The notes under the pieces: generated by a model | Told to the model about the DNA's origin: nothing | The model's input: only the letters and a program-made list of their open reading frames with translations | Databases searched by the model: none | Position numbers and translations under genes: made by a program | Part shown: one piece after another, positions 38,108 through 46,189 of the stretch | How positions within the stretch are numbered: position 1 is the first letter of the stretch | Layout: every line of letters begins with the position of its first letter | Source: Mycolicibacterium arenosum | GTDB lineage: Bacteria; Actinomycetota; Actinomycetes; Mycobacteriales; Mycobacteriaceae | Direction: 5' to 3' | Length of the DNA: 64,000 nucleotides | NCBI RefSeq assembly: GCF_024320865.1 | Contig: NZ_JANDBD010000010.1 | Coordinates: forward strand, 124,001 to 188,000

Positions 38108-39190
38108 TTACGCCATCGGGTGAAGTGCCACCTCCTGGGCTTTGACACTGAAGAACACCCGCTCGCCGGGGGCGAGTCGCAGATCCGCCGCTGCCTGCGC
38201 CGTCACGTCCGCGGCGAGTCCCGGAGTGCCGTCGGCCTGTTCGAGCGCTCGTACGCGCATGGTCTGACCCGTACCGTCCAGTTCGGCGACCTCGACGTCG
38301 ACCGTATTGCGCGGACTGCCGTGTGGCTTCTCGCGGTAGACGGCGACGGCGGACGGCGTGAAGACGGCGGCCACGGAGGTGCCCGCTTCCAGGCTGGGGC
38401 CCGGTTGGCCGTACCAGGTGGCACCCCAGTCCGTGACGAGGGCGCCATCGCCCGTCGCCCGTCCGCACACCAGATTGACGCCGGCGAACCGGGCGCCGAA
38501 GCGACTGCGCGGGGCGGCGAGCAGCGACACCGTAGGGCCCGAGTCGACGATCCGGCCCGCCTCGAGCACCACCACTCGGTCGGCGAGGGTCACGACGTCG
38601 AGCAGGTCGTGGGTGACCAGGACGGCCGACCGGCCGTCCCTGGTCAGCACCCGGCGCAGCACTTGACGGACGGAACTCGCCACGTCGAGGTCGAGGCCCG
38701 CGAGCGGTTCGTCGAGCAGGATGACGTCCGGGTCCGCCGCGAGCGCGCGTGCCAGCGCCACCCGCTGCGCTTGGCCGCCCGAGAGTTGACCGGGCGTGCG
38801 GTCGGCGAAGTCGACGGCATCGACTTCTGCCAGCCATTCCAGGGCCCGGTCGTGAGAGTCCTTGCGGCTCAGCCGTTTTGCGCTGCGAGGCCCGAACGCG
38901 ACGTTGGCGGCAACGCTGAGGTGCGGAAACAGCAGCGCATCCTGCATCAGCAGGCCTACCCGACGATCGTGGGTGGCGACGTGCACGCCGCGTGCGGTGT
39001 CGGTGAGCGTCCGCTCACCGGCGCGGACGACGCCGGAGTCCGGGGCCAGCAACCCGGCGATCAGGTGCAGCAGGGTGGATTTGCCCGCACCGTTGGATCC
39101 GATGACCGCGAGCACCTCACCGGGACCGACGGTGACCTCGACGTCGAACGACCGGTCCCGGACGACGGCCGTCACCTCGAGCCCGCTCAC
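38108..39190 (-). CDS. modC: Molybdate ABC transporter ATP-binding protein
   Basis: 360 aa. N-terminal ABC ATPase: Walker A GSNGAGKST (about 32-40), Q-loop LLMQDALLFP, signature LSGGQAQRVAL, Walker B DVILLDEPLAG and H-loop VLVTHDLLD. The C-terminal about 120 residues form the molybdate/TOBE-like regulatory domain. GTG start 39190 lies 4 bases after the modB stop. It powers molybdate uptake with ModB. In M. tuberculosis this is Rv1859. Confidence 0.92.
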   Translation of the reverse strand: MSGLEVTAVVRDRSFDVEVTVGPGEVLAVIGSNGAGKSTLLHLIAGLLAPDSGVVRAGERTLTDTARGVHVATHDRRVGLLMQDALLFPHLSVAANVAFGPRSAKRLSRKDSHDRALEWLAEVDAVDFADRTPGQLSGGQAQRVALARALAADPDVILLDEPLAGLDLDVASSVRQVLRRVLTRDGRSAVLVTHDLLDVVTLADRVVVLEAGRIVDSGPTVSLLAAPRSRFGARFAGVNLVCGRATGDGALVTDWGATWYGQPGPSLEAGTSVAAVFTPSAVAVYREKPHGSPRNTVDVEVAELDGTGQTMRVRALEQADGTPGLAADVTAQAAADLRLAPGERVFFSVKAQEVALHPMA

Positions 39191-39194
39191 GGAG

Positions 39195-39992
39195 TCACCC
39201 GCCCAGCCCGGCGGTCTTGAGCCTGCGGCTGCCGAGTCCGACGACGACCACCGCCGCGACCAGGACGAGCAACACCGACAGCGCCACCGCCGCGTCGGCG
39301 TCGCTTTCCCGCTGCAGGTAGATCTCCAGCGGCAGCGTTCGCGTGACGCCTTCCCGTGAACCCGCGAAGGTGAGCGTGGCGCCGAACTCACCGAGCGAGC
39401 GGGCGAACGCGAGCACGGCACCCGACGCCAGACCCGGCGCCAGCAGCGGCAGCGACACCCGTCGCCACACCGTCGTCGGGCGGGCCCCGAGCGTGGCGGC
39501 GACGACCTCGAAACGGCCACCCGCCGTGCGCGCGGCGCCCTCCAGCGCGATGACCAGGAACGGCAGCGACACGAACGTCTGAGCCAACACGACGGCCGTC
39601 GTCGAGAACGCGATCTGAATCCCGGCGGCGTCGAGGTACCTGCCGAGTAGACCCATCCGGCCGAAGGCGTACAGCAGGGCGATGCCACCGACCACCGGCG
39701 GCAACACCAGAGGCAACAGCACCAGCGGCCGCACCCACGTCACGATGCGGCCACTGCTGCGTGCCAGCACCATCGCCATCGGGACGCCGAGCACGATGCA
39801 CAGCACGGTGCTCGCGGCGGCCGTCCGCAGGCTGAGCCAGAGCGCGGTCACCGACGAATCGCTGGTGATGAGCGAGAGGAAGTCCGGCCAGTCGACCCGC
39901 ACGACGATCGCGACCAGCGGCAGCGCAACGAACACGACTCCGAGCGCCGCGGGGACGTAGATCCAGCGCGGCAGCGTCGCGTTGCCGGTCAC
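39195..39992 (-). CDS. modB: Molybdate ABC transporter permease
   Basis: 265 aa, about 6 helices, with the permease EAA loop visible (VVAATLGARPTTVWRRVSLP) and the ModB family start PRWIYVPAALGVVFVALPLV. Rv1858 equivalent. The GTG at 39992 gives the normal length. Unusually the upstream gene expected here, modA (binding protein, Rv1857), is missing: only 126 bases separate modB from a divergent SDR gene. Confidence 0.92.
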   Translation of the reverse strand: MTGNATLPRWIYVPAALGVVFVALPLVAIVVRVDWPDFLSLITSDSSVTALWLSLRTAAASTVLCIVLGVPMAMVLARSSGRIVTWVRPLVLLPLVLPPVVGGIALLYAFGRMGLLGRYLDAAGIQIAFSTTAVVLAQTFVSLPFLVIALEGAARTAGGRFEVVAATLGARPTTVWRRVSLPLLAPGLASGAVLAFARSLGEFGATLTFAGSREGVTRTLPLEIYLQRESDADAAVALSVLLVLVAAVVVVGLGSRRLKTAGLGG

Positions 39993-40118
39993 GTGGCCAA
40001 CCCTAGAGACAGCACAGTCGCGGCGGCCTCCGAACATCTCGCGTGGCGGATTTCCACGGCTAGCTACCGTCCAGTAACATGAGCCGGGTTCGGCGCTGAA
40101 CACGAGGAGGCTCTGGCT

Positions 40119-40790
40119 ATGGACATGCTGCTCACCGGTGGCGACACCGATCTCGGACGCACCATTGCGGAGGGCTTTCGCGAGGCCGGCCACACCGTGG
40201 TGATCGCCGGCGCCCGGCGCGACGAACTCGACGTCGCCGCTAAGGAACTCGACGTCGACTCGATCGTGTTCGACAACACCGATCCCGCCAGCCTCGAAGA
40301 GGCGCGCAAGCACTTCCCGCACTACCTCGACGCCATCATCAACGTGCCGTCGCCGCAGTGGCTCGGCGGCGATCCCCGCACCTTCACGCTCGCCGACCGC
40401 GCGACGGCGTGGCGCAGCGCGCTGGACGCCACCCTGCTGTCCGCGGTCCTGACGGTGCAGATCCTCGGAGACCAGTTGCGGGCGGGCGGCGCGATCGTCA
40501 ACGTGGTTCCGGACAACCCCGCCGAGGGCAGCCCCGAGGCTGCGATCAAGGCCGCGGTGTCCAACTGGACCGCCGGACAGGCGACGCACTTCGGGATCCG
40601 GGGGATCACGGTGAACGCGGTGGCTGCGGGCCGCGGCGCCGAGCCGGGCTACGACGGCATCGGCCGCACTCCCCCGTCGGTCGCCACCGAGATCACCCGA
40701 CTGGCCCTGTTCCTCACGACGCCGTCGGCCCGCCACATCACCGGCCAGACGCTGCACGTGAGTCACGGAGCACTCGCGAACTTCGGTTGA
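40119..40790 (+). CDS. SDR-like protein with lost catalytic Tyr, Rv1856c-like
   Basis: 223-aa Rossmann protein of the SDR family: N-terminal LLTGGDTDLGRTIAEGF (a diverged TGxxxGxG) and the C-terminal end NAVAAGRGAEPG, HITGQTLHVSHG. The catalytic YxxxK position reads EAAIK, so the Tyr is Glu, and the Ser region reads VVPDN. Oxidoreductase activity is doubtful. ATG 40119 with GAGGAGG at about 8-13 bases upstream. Divergent from modB. Confidence 0.82.
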   Translation: MDMLLTGGDTDLGRTIAEGFREAGHTVVIAGARRDELDVAAKELDVDSIVFDNTDPASLEEARKHFPHYLDAIINVPSPQWLGGDPRTFTLADRATAWRSALDATLLSAVLTVQILGDQLRAGGAIVNVVPDNPAEGSPEAAIKAAVSNWTAGQATHFGIRGITVNAVAAGRGAEPGYDGIGRTPPSVATEITRLALFLTTPSARHITGQTLHVSHGALANFG

Positions 40791-40864
40791 GCCCGAATTA
40801 TTCCGGCTTCGCGCCGAGCGAAACTCCAGGGCTCGTTCCGTCGAATGGTGGCAGGGTCGAACCC

Positions 40865-41794
40865 GTGACGATTCGACTCGGACTTCAGATTCCCAACTTC
40901 TCCTACGGCACCGGGGTCGAGGAGCTCTTCCCCACGGTCATCGCGCAGGCCAAGGAGGCGGAAGCCGCAGGCTACGACTCCGTCTTCCTGATGGACCACT
41001 TCTATCAACTGCCCGGTCTCGGGACGCCCGACCAGCCGATGCTCGAGGCGTACACCGCGCTCGGCGCGCTCGCGGCCGCCACTGAGAAGGTGCAACTCGG
41101 AACGCTGGTCACCGGCAACAGCTACCGCAATCCGACGCTGCTGGCCAAGGCCATCACCACACTCGACGTCATCAGTCAGGGCCGCGCGATCCTCGGTATC
41201 GGCACCGGGTGGTTCGAGTTCGAGCACGACTCGCTGGGCTACGAGTTCGGTACGTTCACCGACCGGTTCAACAAGCTGTACGAGGCGCTCGACATCATCG
41301 TGCCGATGCTGGCGGGCGAGCGGCCGACGTTCAGCGGTAAGTACTACACCGTCAAGGAAGCGATGGCCGAGCCCCGGTTCCGCGACCACATTCCGCTGAT
41401 GATCGGCGGCAGCGGCGAGAAGAAGACGATCCCGTTGGCCGCCAAGCACTTCGACCATCTGAACGTCATCGCCGGCTTCGACGAGCTGCCCCGCAAGGTC
41501 CAGGTCGTCAAGGAGGCGTGCGAGAAGATCGACCGCGACCCGGCCACGCTCGAAACCAGCATGCTGGTCGTCGCGATCATCGACGAGAACGTCACCGCCG
41601 ACGTCATCCCGCCCGACTTCAGGCAGCAGGCCGTCTTCGGCAGCCCGGAGCAGGTCGCCGAGCAGGTCAAGACGAAGGTGCTCGATGCGGGGATCGACGG
41701 CGTGATCCTGAGCCCGGTCACCAGTTTCAACGGCTACCAGCCGGGCGGAGCGACGGCGGTCGCCGAACTGCTCAAGCCGCTTCTCGCGGAGTAA
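40865..41794 (+). CDS. LLM-class F420-dependent oxidoreductase, copy 1 (Rv1855c-like)
   Basis: 309-aa TIM-barrel LLM enzyme: IRLGLQIPNFSYG, GYDSVFLMDHFYQLPG, LGTLVTGNSYRNP, GIGTGWFEFEH and GSPEQVAEQVK. Probably binds F420 or FMN; role in mycobacterial redox metabolism unknown. GTG 40865; the frame to 40358 upstream belongs to a shadow. Followed after 4 bases by a near-identical paralogue, a tandem duplication; M. tuberculosis has one copy. Confidence 0.88.
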   Translation: MTIRLGLQIPNFSYGTGVEELFPTVIAQAKEAEAAGYDSVFLMDHFYQLPGLGTPDQPMLEAYTALGALAAATEKVQLGTLVTGNSYRNPTLLAKAITTLDVISQGRAILGIGTGWFEFEHDSLGYEFGTFTDRFNKLYEALDIIVPMLAGERPTFSGKYYTVKEAMAEPRFRDHIPLMIGGSGEKKTIPLAAKHFDHLNVIAGFDELPRKVQVVKEACEKIDRDPATLETSMLVVAIIDENVTADVIPPDFRQQAVFGSPEQVAEQVKTKVLDAGIDGVILSPVTSFNGYQPGGATAVAELLKPLLAE

Positions 41795-41798
41795 CGGC

Positions 41799-42725
41799 GT
41801 GCCGATCCGGATGGGGCTGCAGATCCCCAACTTCTCCTACGGCACCGGGGTCGAGCTGCTCTACCCCACCGTGATCGCCCAGGCGCAGGAGGCCGAGGCC
41901 GCCGGCTACGACTCCGTCTTCCTAATGGACCACTTCTACCAGCTACCAGGGATGGGGAGCCCGGACCAGCCGATGCTGGAGGCCTACACGGCGCTCGGCG
42001 GACTCGCCGCCGCGACCCAACGAGTCCAACTGGGCACCATGGTGACCGGGAACTCGTATCGCAATCCGGCGTTGTTGGCCAAGGCGGTGACCACGCTCGA
42101 CGTGATGAGCCAGGGCCGGGCGATCCTGGGCATCGGCACCGGGTGGTTCGAGTTCGAGCACGAATCGCTCGGTTTCGAGTACGGCACCTTCACAGACCGG
42201 TTCAACAAGCTCGGCGAGGCATTGCAGATCATCGTGCCGATGCTCGCCGGGGAACGGCCGACCTTCACCGGTGAGCACTACCGCGTCAAGGAGGCCATCG
42301 CGGAGCCGCGCTTCCGCGACCACCTCCCCCTGCTGATCGGCGGTAAGGGTGAGAAGAAGACGATTCCGTTGGCGGCCAAGCACTTCGACCACCTCAACAT
42401 CAGTGCCGGGCTCGATGAACTACCGCACAAGATCGAGGTCGTGCAGCGTGCCTGCGAGGAGCTGGGCCGCGACCCCGCGACGCTGGAGACCAGCAGCTTC
42501 GTCATCGCCCTGATCGACGACGGCGCCACCGAGGACATGATCCCCGAGGAGATGCGCGCGAACATGATGGTGGGCAGCGCGGCGCACATCGCCGAGCAGA
42601 TCAAATCCAGGGTGTTCGACGTCGGCGTCGACGGTGTGATCATCAGCCCGGTCACGGTGAACGGGTACGAGCCGGGCAAGGCGACCGCGTTGGCAGAGGC
42701 CCTCAAGCCGCTCATCGCCGGGTGA
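41799..42725 (+). CDS. LLM-class F420-dependent oxidoreductase, copy 2 (tandem duplicate)
   Basis: 308 aa, aligned without large gaps to the preceding gene and differing mostly in the C-terminal third (SSFVIALIDDGATEDMIPEE). All LLM landmarks are kept: GTGVELLYPTVIAQAQEAEA, GYDSVFLMDHFYQLPGMG, GIGTGWFEFEHESLG. GTG at 41799, only 4 bases after the first copy, so both are translated from one message. Followed by a terminator. Confidence 0.88.
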   Translation: MPIRMGLQIPNFSYGTGVELLYPTVIAQAQEAEAAGYDSVFLMDHFYQLPGMGSPDQPMLEAYTALGGLAAATQRVQLGTMVTGNSYRNPALLAKAVTTLDVMSQGRAILGIGTGWFEFEHESLGFEYGTFTDRFNKLGEALQIIVPMLAGERPTFTGEHYRVKEAIAEPRFRDHLPLLIGGKGEKKTIPLAAKHFDHLNISAGLDELPHKIEVVQRACEELGRDPATLETSSFVIALIDDGATEDMIPEEMRANMMVGSAAHIAEQIKSRVFDVGVDGVIISPVTVNGYEPGKATALAEALKPLIAG

Positions 42726-42731
42726 ACAAAC

Positions 42732-42757
42732 AGCGCGGTGGGGCATCTCACCGCGCT
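42732..42757 (+). terminator. Terminator after the LLM pair
   Basis: 9-bp perfect stem AGCGCGGTG / CACCGCGCT around GGGCATCT, 6 bases after the stop of copy 2 and before the ndh promoter region. Confidence 0.75.
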
Positions 42758-42774
42758 CGTCGGAAGCCCGCCGA

Positions 42775-42812
42775 CTAACCTGTTCGTTGTACTGGTTGTC
42801 AGCACAGGTTAG
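42775..42812. repeat. Inverted repeat in the ndh 5' region
   Basis: CTAACCTG and CAGGTTAG, 8-bp perfect arms separated by 22 bp, ending just before the ndh ribosome site GAGGAG. May be a repressor site or an mRNA stem that exposes or hides the ribosome site. Confidence 0.45.
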
Positions 42813-42826
42813 GTCGAGGAGTGGAA

Positions 42827-44224
42827 ATGAGCCATCCCGGAGCTACGGCGTCGGATCGGCACAAGGTCGTCATCATCGGGTCGGGATTCGGCGGGCTCAA
42901 CGCCGCCAAGTCGCTCAAGCGCACCGGCGTCGACGTCAAACTGATCGCCCGGACCACCCATCACCTGTTCCAGCCGCTGCTGTACCAGGTCGCGACGGGC
43001 ATCATCTCCGAGGGTGAGATCGCGCCACCGACCCGGCTGATCCTGCGCAAGCAGAGCAACGCGCAGGTCCTGCTCGGCGATGTCACGCACATCGACCTCG
43101 CCAGCCAGACCGTCGAATCGGTGCTGCTCGGCCACACCTATCGGACGCCGTACGACGAGTTGATCATCGCCGCAGGCGCCGGCCAGTCGTACTTCGGTAA
43201 CGACCACTTCGCCGAGTGGGCACCGGGGATGAAGACCATCGACGATGCGCTCGAGCTTCGCGGACGCATCCTCGGCGCCTTCGAGCAGGCCGAGCGGTCC
43301 AGCGACCCGGAGCGGCGCAAGAAGCTGCTGACCTTCGTGGTCGTGGGCGCGGGCCCCACCGGTGTCGAGATGGCCGGCCAGATCCAGGAGCTGTCGGACC
43401 AGACGCTCAAGGGCAGCTTCCGGCACATCGACCCGACCGAAGCGCACGTGATCCTGCTCGACGCCGCGCCCGCCGTTCTCCCCCCGATGGGTGAGAAGCT
43501 CGGCAAGAAGGCGCAGGCCCGGCTGGAGAAGATGGGCGTCGAGATCCAGCTCAACGCGATGGTGACCGACGTCGACCGCAACGGCCTCACCGTCAAGGAC
43601 AAGGACGGCAGCATCCGGCGCATCGAGTCGGCGTGCAAGGTGTGGTCTGCCGGTGTGTCGGCGAGCCCGCTGGGCAGGGACCTGGTGAACCAGTCCGGCA
43701 CCGAGATCGACCGCGCGGGTCGCGTCAAGGTCAACCCCGATCTGTCGATCCCCGGCCACCCCAACGTGTTCGTCATCGGCGACATGGCCGCCGTCGAGGG
43801 CGTACCGGGAATGGCGCAGGGCGCCATTCAGGGCGCCAAGTACGTGGCGAAGATCCTGCACAACGAGGCCAAGGCGCGCGAGCACGGCACGAGGCCGAAG
43901 CCCCGGGAGCCGTTCAAGTACTTCGACAAGGGCTCGATGGCCACGGTGTCCAAGTACAACGCGGTCGCCCAGATCCCCCTCGGCGGTGAGCGCAAGCTCG
44001 AATTCGGAGGCTTCTTCGCCTGGCTGGCGTGGCTGGGGCTGCACCTCATCTACCTGGTCGGCTTCAAGACCAAGGTGGCGACCCTCCTGTCCTGGGCGGT
44101 GACCTTCTTCGGCAGGCAGCGCGGCCAGCTCACCATCACCGAACAGCAGGCGTACGCGCGAATTCGCATCGACCAACTCGAGGAGATCGCCGCGTCGGTG
44201 GCCGAGGAGAAGGCGGCGAGTTAG
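42827..44224 (+). CDS. ndh: Type II NADH dehydrogenase
   Basis: 465-aa single-subunit NADH:menaquinone oxidoreductase (Rv1854c). FAD site IIGSGFGGLNAAKSL, NADH site VVGAGPTGVEMAGQI, a third nucleotide-binding-type strand GDMAAVEGVPGMAQGAIQGA, and an amphipathic C-terminus that anchors it to the inner face of the membrane. ATG 42827 has GAGGAG at the right distance; a GTG at 42821 is too close. It feeds electrons to menaquinone without pumping protons. Ends 4 bases into the convergent ureD. Confidence 0.95.
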   Translation: MSHPGATASDRHKVVIIGSGFGGLNAAKSLKRTGVDVKLIARTTHHLFQPLLYQVATGIISEGEIAPPTRLILRKQSNAQVLLGDVTHIDLASQTVESVLLGHTYRTPYDELIIAAGAGQSYFGNDHFAEWAPGMKTIDDALELRGRILGAFEQAERSSDPERRKKLLTFVVVGAGPTGVEMAGQIQELSDQTLKGSFRHIDPTEAHVILLDAAPAVLPPMGEKLGKKAQARLEKMGVEIQLNAMVTDVDRNGLTVKDKDGSIRRIESACKVWSAGVSASPLGRDLVNQSGTEIDRAGRVKVNPDLSIPGHPNVFVIGDMAAVEGVPGMAQGAIQGAKYVAKILHNEAKAREHGTRPKPREPFKYFDKGSMATVSKYNAVAQIPLGGERKLEFGGFFAWLAWLGLHLIYLVGFKTKVATLLSWAVTFFGRQRGQLTITEQQAYARIRIDQLEEIAASVAEEKAAS

Positions 44225-44847
44225 AGGCGGTCGCCCTGCCACGTCGCGAGGCTGCCACCGGCCGCAAGCTTCAAGAGTTCGCCGGAGGTATCGAAAGTCG
44301 TTTCGGGATAGCGGAATTCGCTGATACACGCGAGCGGCGTTCCCAGTGCGTCGTCGGCGACGGCGCCGGTGCCCAGCTCGACGCGGTGCCGTAGCAGGGG
44401 CGTGTCTTCGACATCGGCGTGCAACGCGGCCGACCAGAAGCCGTGGCGCTCGAAGGCCCGGCCGATCTGAGCCCGCTCGCGGATCCGCACCCGGCCGGTG
44501 GCGCTCGTTGTCAGCCGGGTGGTGACCACGTGGTGCGAGCCGCCCGCGATGATCGTCGGCTGCGGGTCGACATCGAGTTCGCCGTGTACCTCCAGGTCCC
44601 ACGCCGCCCGCGACTCGCGAGTCGTCGCGCTCGGCAGCACCATGCTCGCGGCGGCCGTGCGGAGCTTCAGCCGGGCCCCGGCTTCGACCACCACGCGCAC
44701 CGACATGGTGTCACCGCCCAGCGGAGTGGCCGCAGCCGACACCAGGTGCACGGTGTCGGGCTCGGTGCGTCGCGCGGCCAGTCCGCCCGAGCAGTCGATG
44801 TGCGGCTCGCGGCCGCGGCGGGCCACGATGAGGACGTCGGAGATCAC
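44221..44847 (-). CDS. ureD: Urease accessory protein UreD
   Basis: 208 aa (Rv1853). Recognisable UreD/UreH pieces: DTVHLVSAAATPLGGDTMSV, VRVVVEAGARLKLRTAAASM, REDERS-like RIRERAQIGRAFERHGF. It binds apo-urease and, with UreF and UreG, helps insert nickel. GTG 44847 overlaps the ureG stop. Last gene of the operon. Confidence 0.92.
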   Translation of the reverse strand: MISDVLIVARRGREPHIDCSGGLAARRTEPDTVHLVSAAATPLGGDTMSVRVVVEAGARLKLRTAAASMVLPSATTRESRAAWDLEVHGELDVDPQPTIIAGGSHHVVTTRLTTSATGRVRIRERAQIGRAFERHGFWSAALHADVEDTPLLRHRVELGTGAVADDALGTPLACISEFRYPETTFDTSGELLKLAAGGSLATWQGDRL

Positions 44848-45527
44848 GGCGTCTGAACCGGTACCCTCAGCTGCTGCAGCACCCAGTCGAGAACCGCTGC
44901 GGCCGTGGGGTCTTCGGTCAGCGAGATCAGCACGAACGGGCGGTTGTCACGGACCTTGCCCGCGTCGCGGCGCATGACGTCGAGATCCGCGCCGACCATC
45001 GGCGCGAGGTCGGTCTTGTTGATCACCAGCAGATCCGAGAACGTGACTCCCGGCCCGCCCTTGCGCGGCACCTTGTCCCCGCCCGCGACGTCGATGACGA
45101 AGATCTGGACGTCGATCAGCCCCGACGAGAACGTGGCGGTGAGGTTGTCGCCGCCGGACTCGACAAGAATCAGGTCCAGCCGTGGATTGCCTGCGATGAG
45201 GTCGTCGATGGCGTCGAGGTTGGCGGTGATGTCGTCGCGGATCGCGGTGTGCGGGCACCCGCCGGTCTGCACGGCTGCGATGCGCTCGTCCGGCAGGACG
45301 GCGTGCCTGCGCAGGAAGTCGGCGTCCTCGGTCGTGTAGATGTCGTTGGTCAGCACCGCAAGCGACAGCTCGTCGCGCAGCTGGCGGCACAGCGCCGCGA
45401 CGAGGGCGGTCTTGCCCGACCCCACCGGGCCCCCGACTCCGATTCGCAAGGGCTCGCCCGGCTGCCGGACGCGGCGCGGCCGGTCGTGATGGGAGTGCGG
45501 TTCGCCGTCGGTGAAATGCGGTGGCAT
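44844..45527 (-). CDS. ureG: Urease accessory GTPase UreG
   Basis: 227 aa. P-loop GGPVGSGKT, TNDIYTTEDADFLRR, metal-binding CPH in TGGCPHTAIRDD, and NKTD. N-terminal His-rich stretch (HSHHD) is a nickel-handling tail common when ureE is absent, as here. Hydrolyses GTP to drive nickel delivery. Confidence 0.95.
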   Translation of the reverse strand: MPPHFTDGEPHSHHDRPRRVRQPGEPLRIGVGGPVGSGKTALVAALCRQLRDELSLAVLTNDIYTTEDADFLRRHAVLPDERIAAVQTGGCPHTAIRDDITANLDAIDDLIAGNPRLDLILVESGGDNLTATFSSGLIDVQIFVIDVAGGDKVPRKGGPGVTFSDLLVINKTDLAPMVGADLDVMRRDAGKVRDNRPFVLISLTEDPTAAAVLDWVLQQLRVPVQTP

Positions 45528-45537
45528 GCGTGTCCTT

Positions 45538-46173
45538 TCAGGATGCGAAGAGCGGACGGTCGCGGCCGGCGTGTCGCTGCGCCAGCACGTCGAGTAGCGG
45601 GTCTGACAGGTCGGCCAGTTCCTTGGCCGCGTCGGCTGCGGTCACCTCGCACAGCGGGGAGAGTTCGAACGTCAGCGCGGCGACGTCGCCGGGGTCGAGC
45701 GCGAGCAGGCGCTGCGCGGCGGTCGCCGACCCCGTCATCGTGGTGTAGACAACCGACAGTGCGGTCTGCTCCGGGACCAGGCCGCTGGCGGCACCGACCG
45801 CACCGGCCGCCACTGCCAGATGGGGTTTGACCCCGACGCTCTCCCAGTCGCCGTCGGGCCACACCCGGCGGGCCAGTCGCACCAGTCCGCGGCCCTGTGC
45901 GCGCGACGCGGCGCGCGCAGCGGGCGACGGTGTGCGGGCATCGGTTTCGAGATCGCCGCGGGCTGCGCTCAGCGCACCGCCGTGCACGGCGGCCGCGACC
46001 GACGCGGTGACCAGTCCGCTGGTCCGGATGCGGCGGACCAGGAACGCACGCAGGGTCACCACATCGGTGACGAGCCCGCGAGCGACGGCCTCCTCGACGC
46101 CGCCCGAGTGAACGTGGCCACCGGTCGGCAGCCGCGAGTCGGCGAGCGCGAGAAGCGTTGCGAGTCCGGACAT
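45538..46173 (-). CDS. ureF: Urease accessory protein UreF
   Basis: 211 aa, all-helical UreF: LLALADSRLPTGGHVHSGGV start, LVPEQTALSVVYTTMTGS, LDPGDVAALTFELSP. Partner of UreD and UreG in apo-urease activation. Starts 16 bases after ureC. Confidence 0.92.
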   Translation of the reverse strand: MSGLATLLALADSRLPTGGHVHSGGVEEAVARGLVTDVVTLRAFLVRRIRTSGLVTASVAAAVHGGALSAARGDLETDARTPSPAARAASRAQGRGLVRLARRVWPDGDWESVGVKPHLAVAAGAVGAASGLVPEQTALSVVYTTMTGSATAAQRLLALDPGDVAALTFELSPLCEVTAADAAKELADLSDPLLDVLAQRHAGRDRPLFAS

Positions 46174-46189
46174 CAGAACAGGTAGTCCT

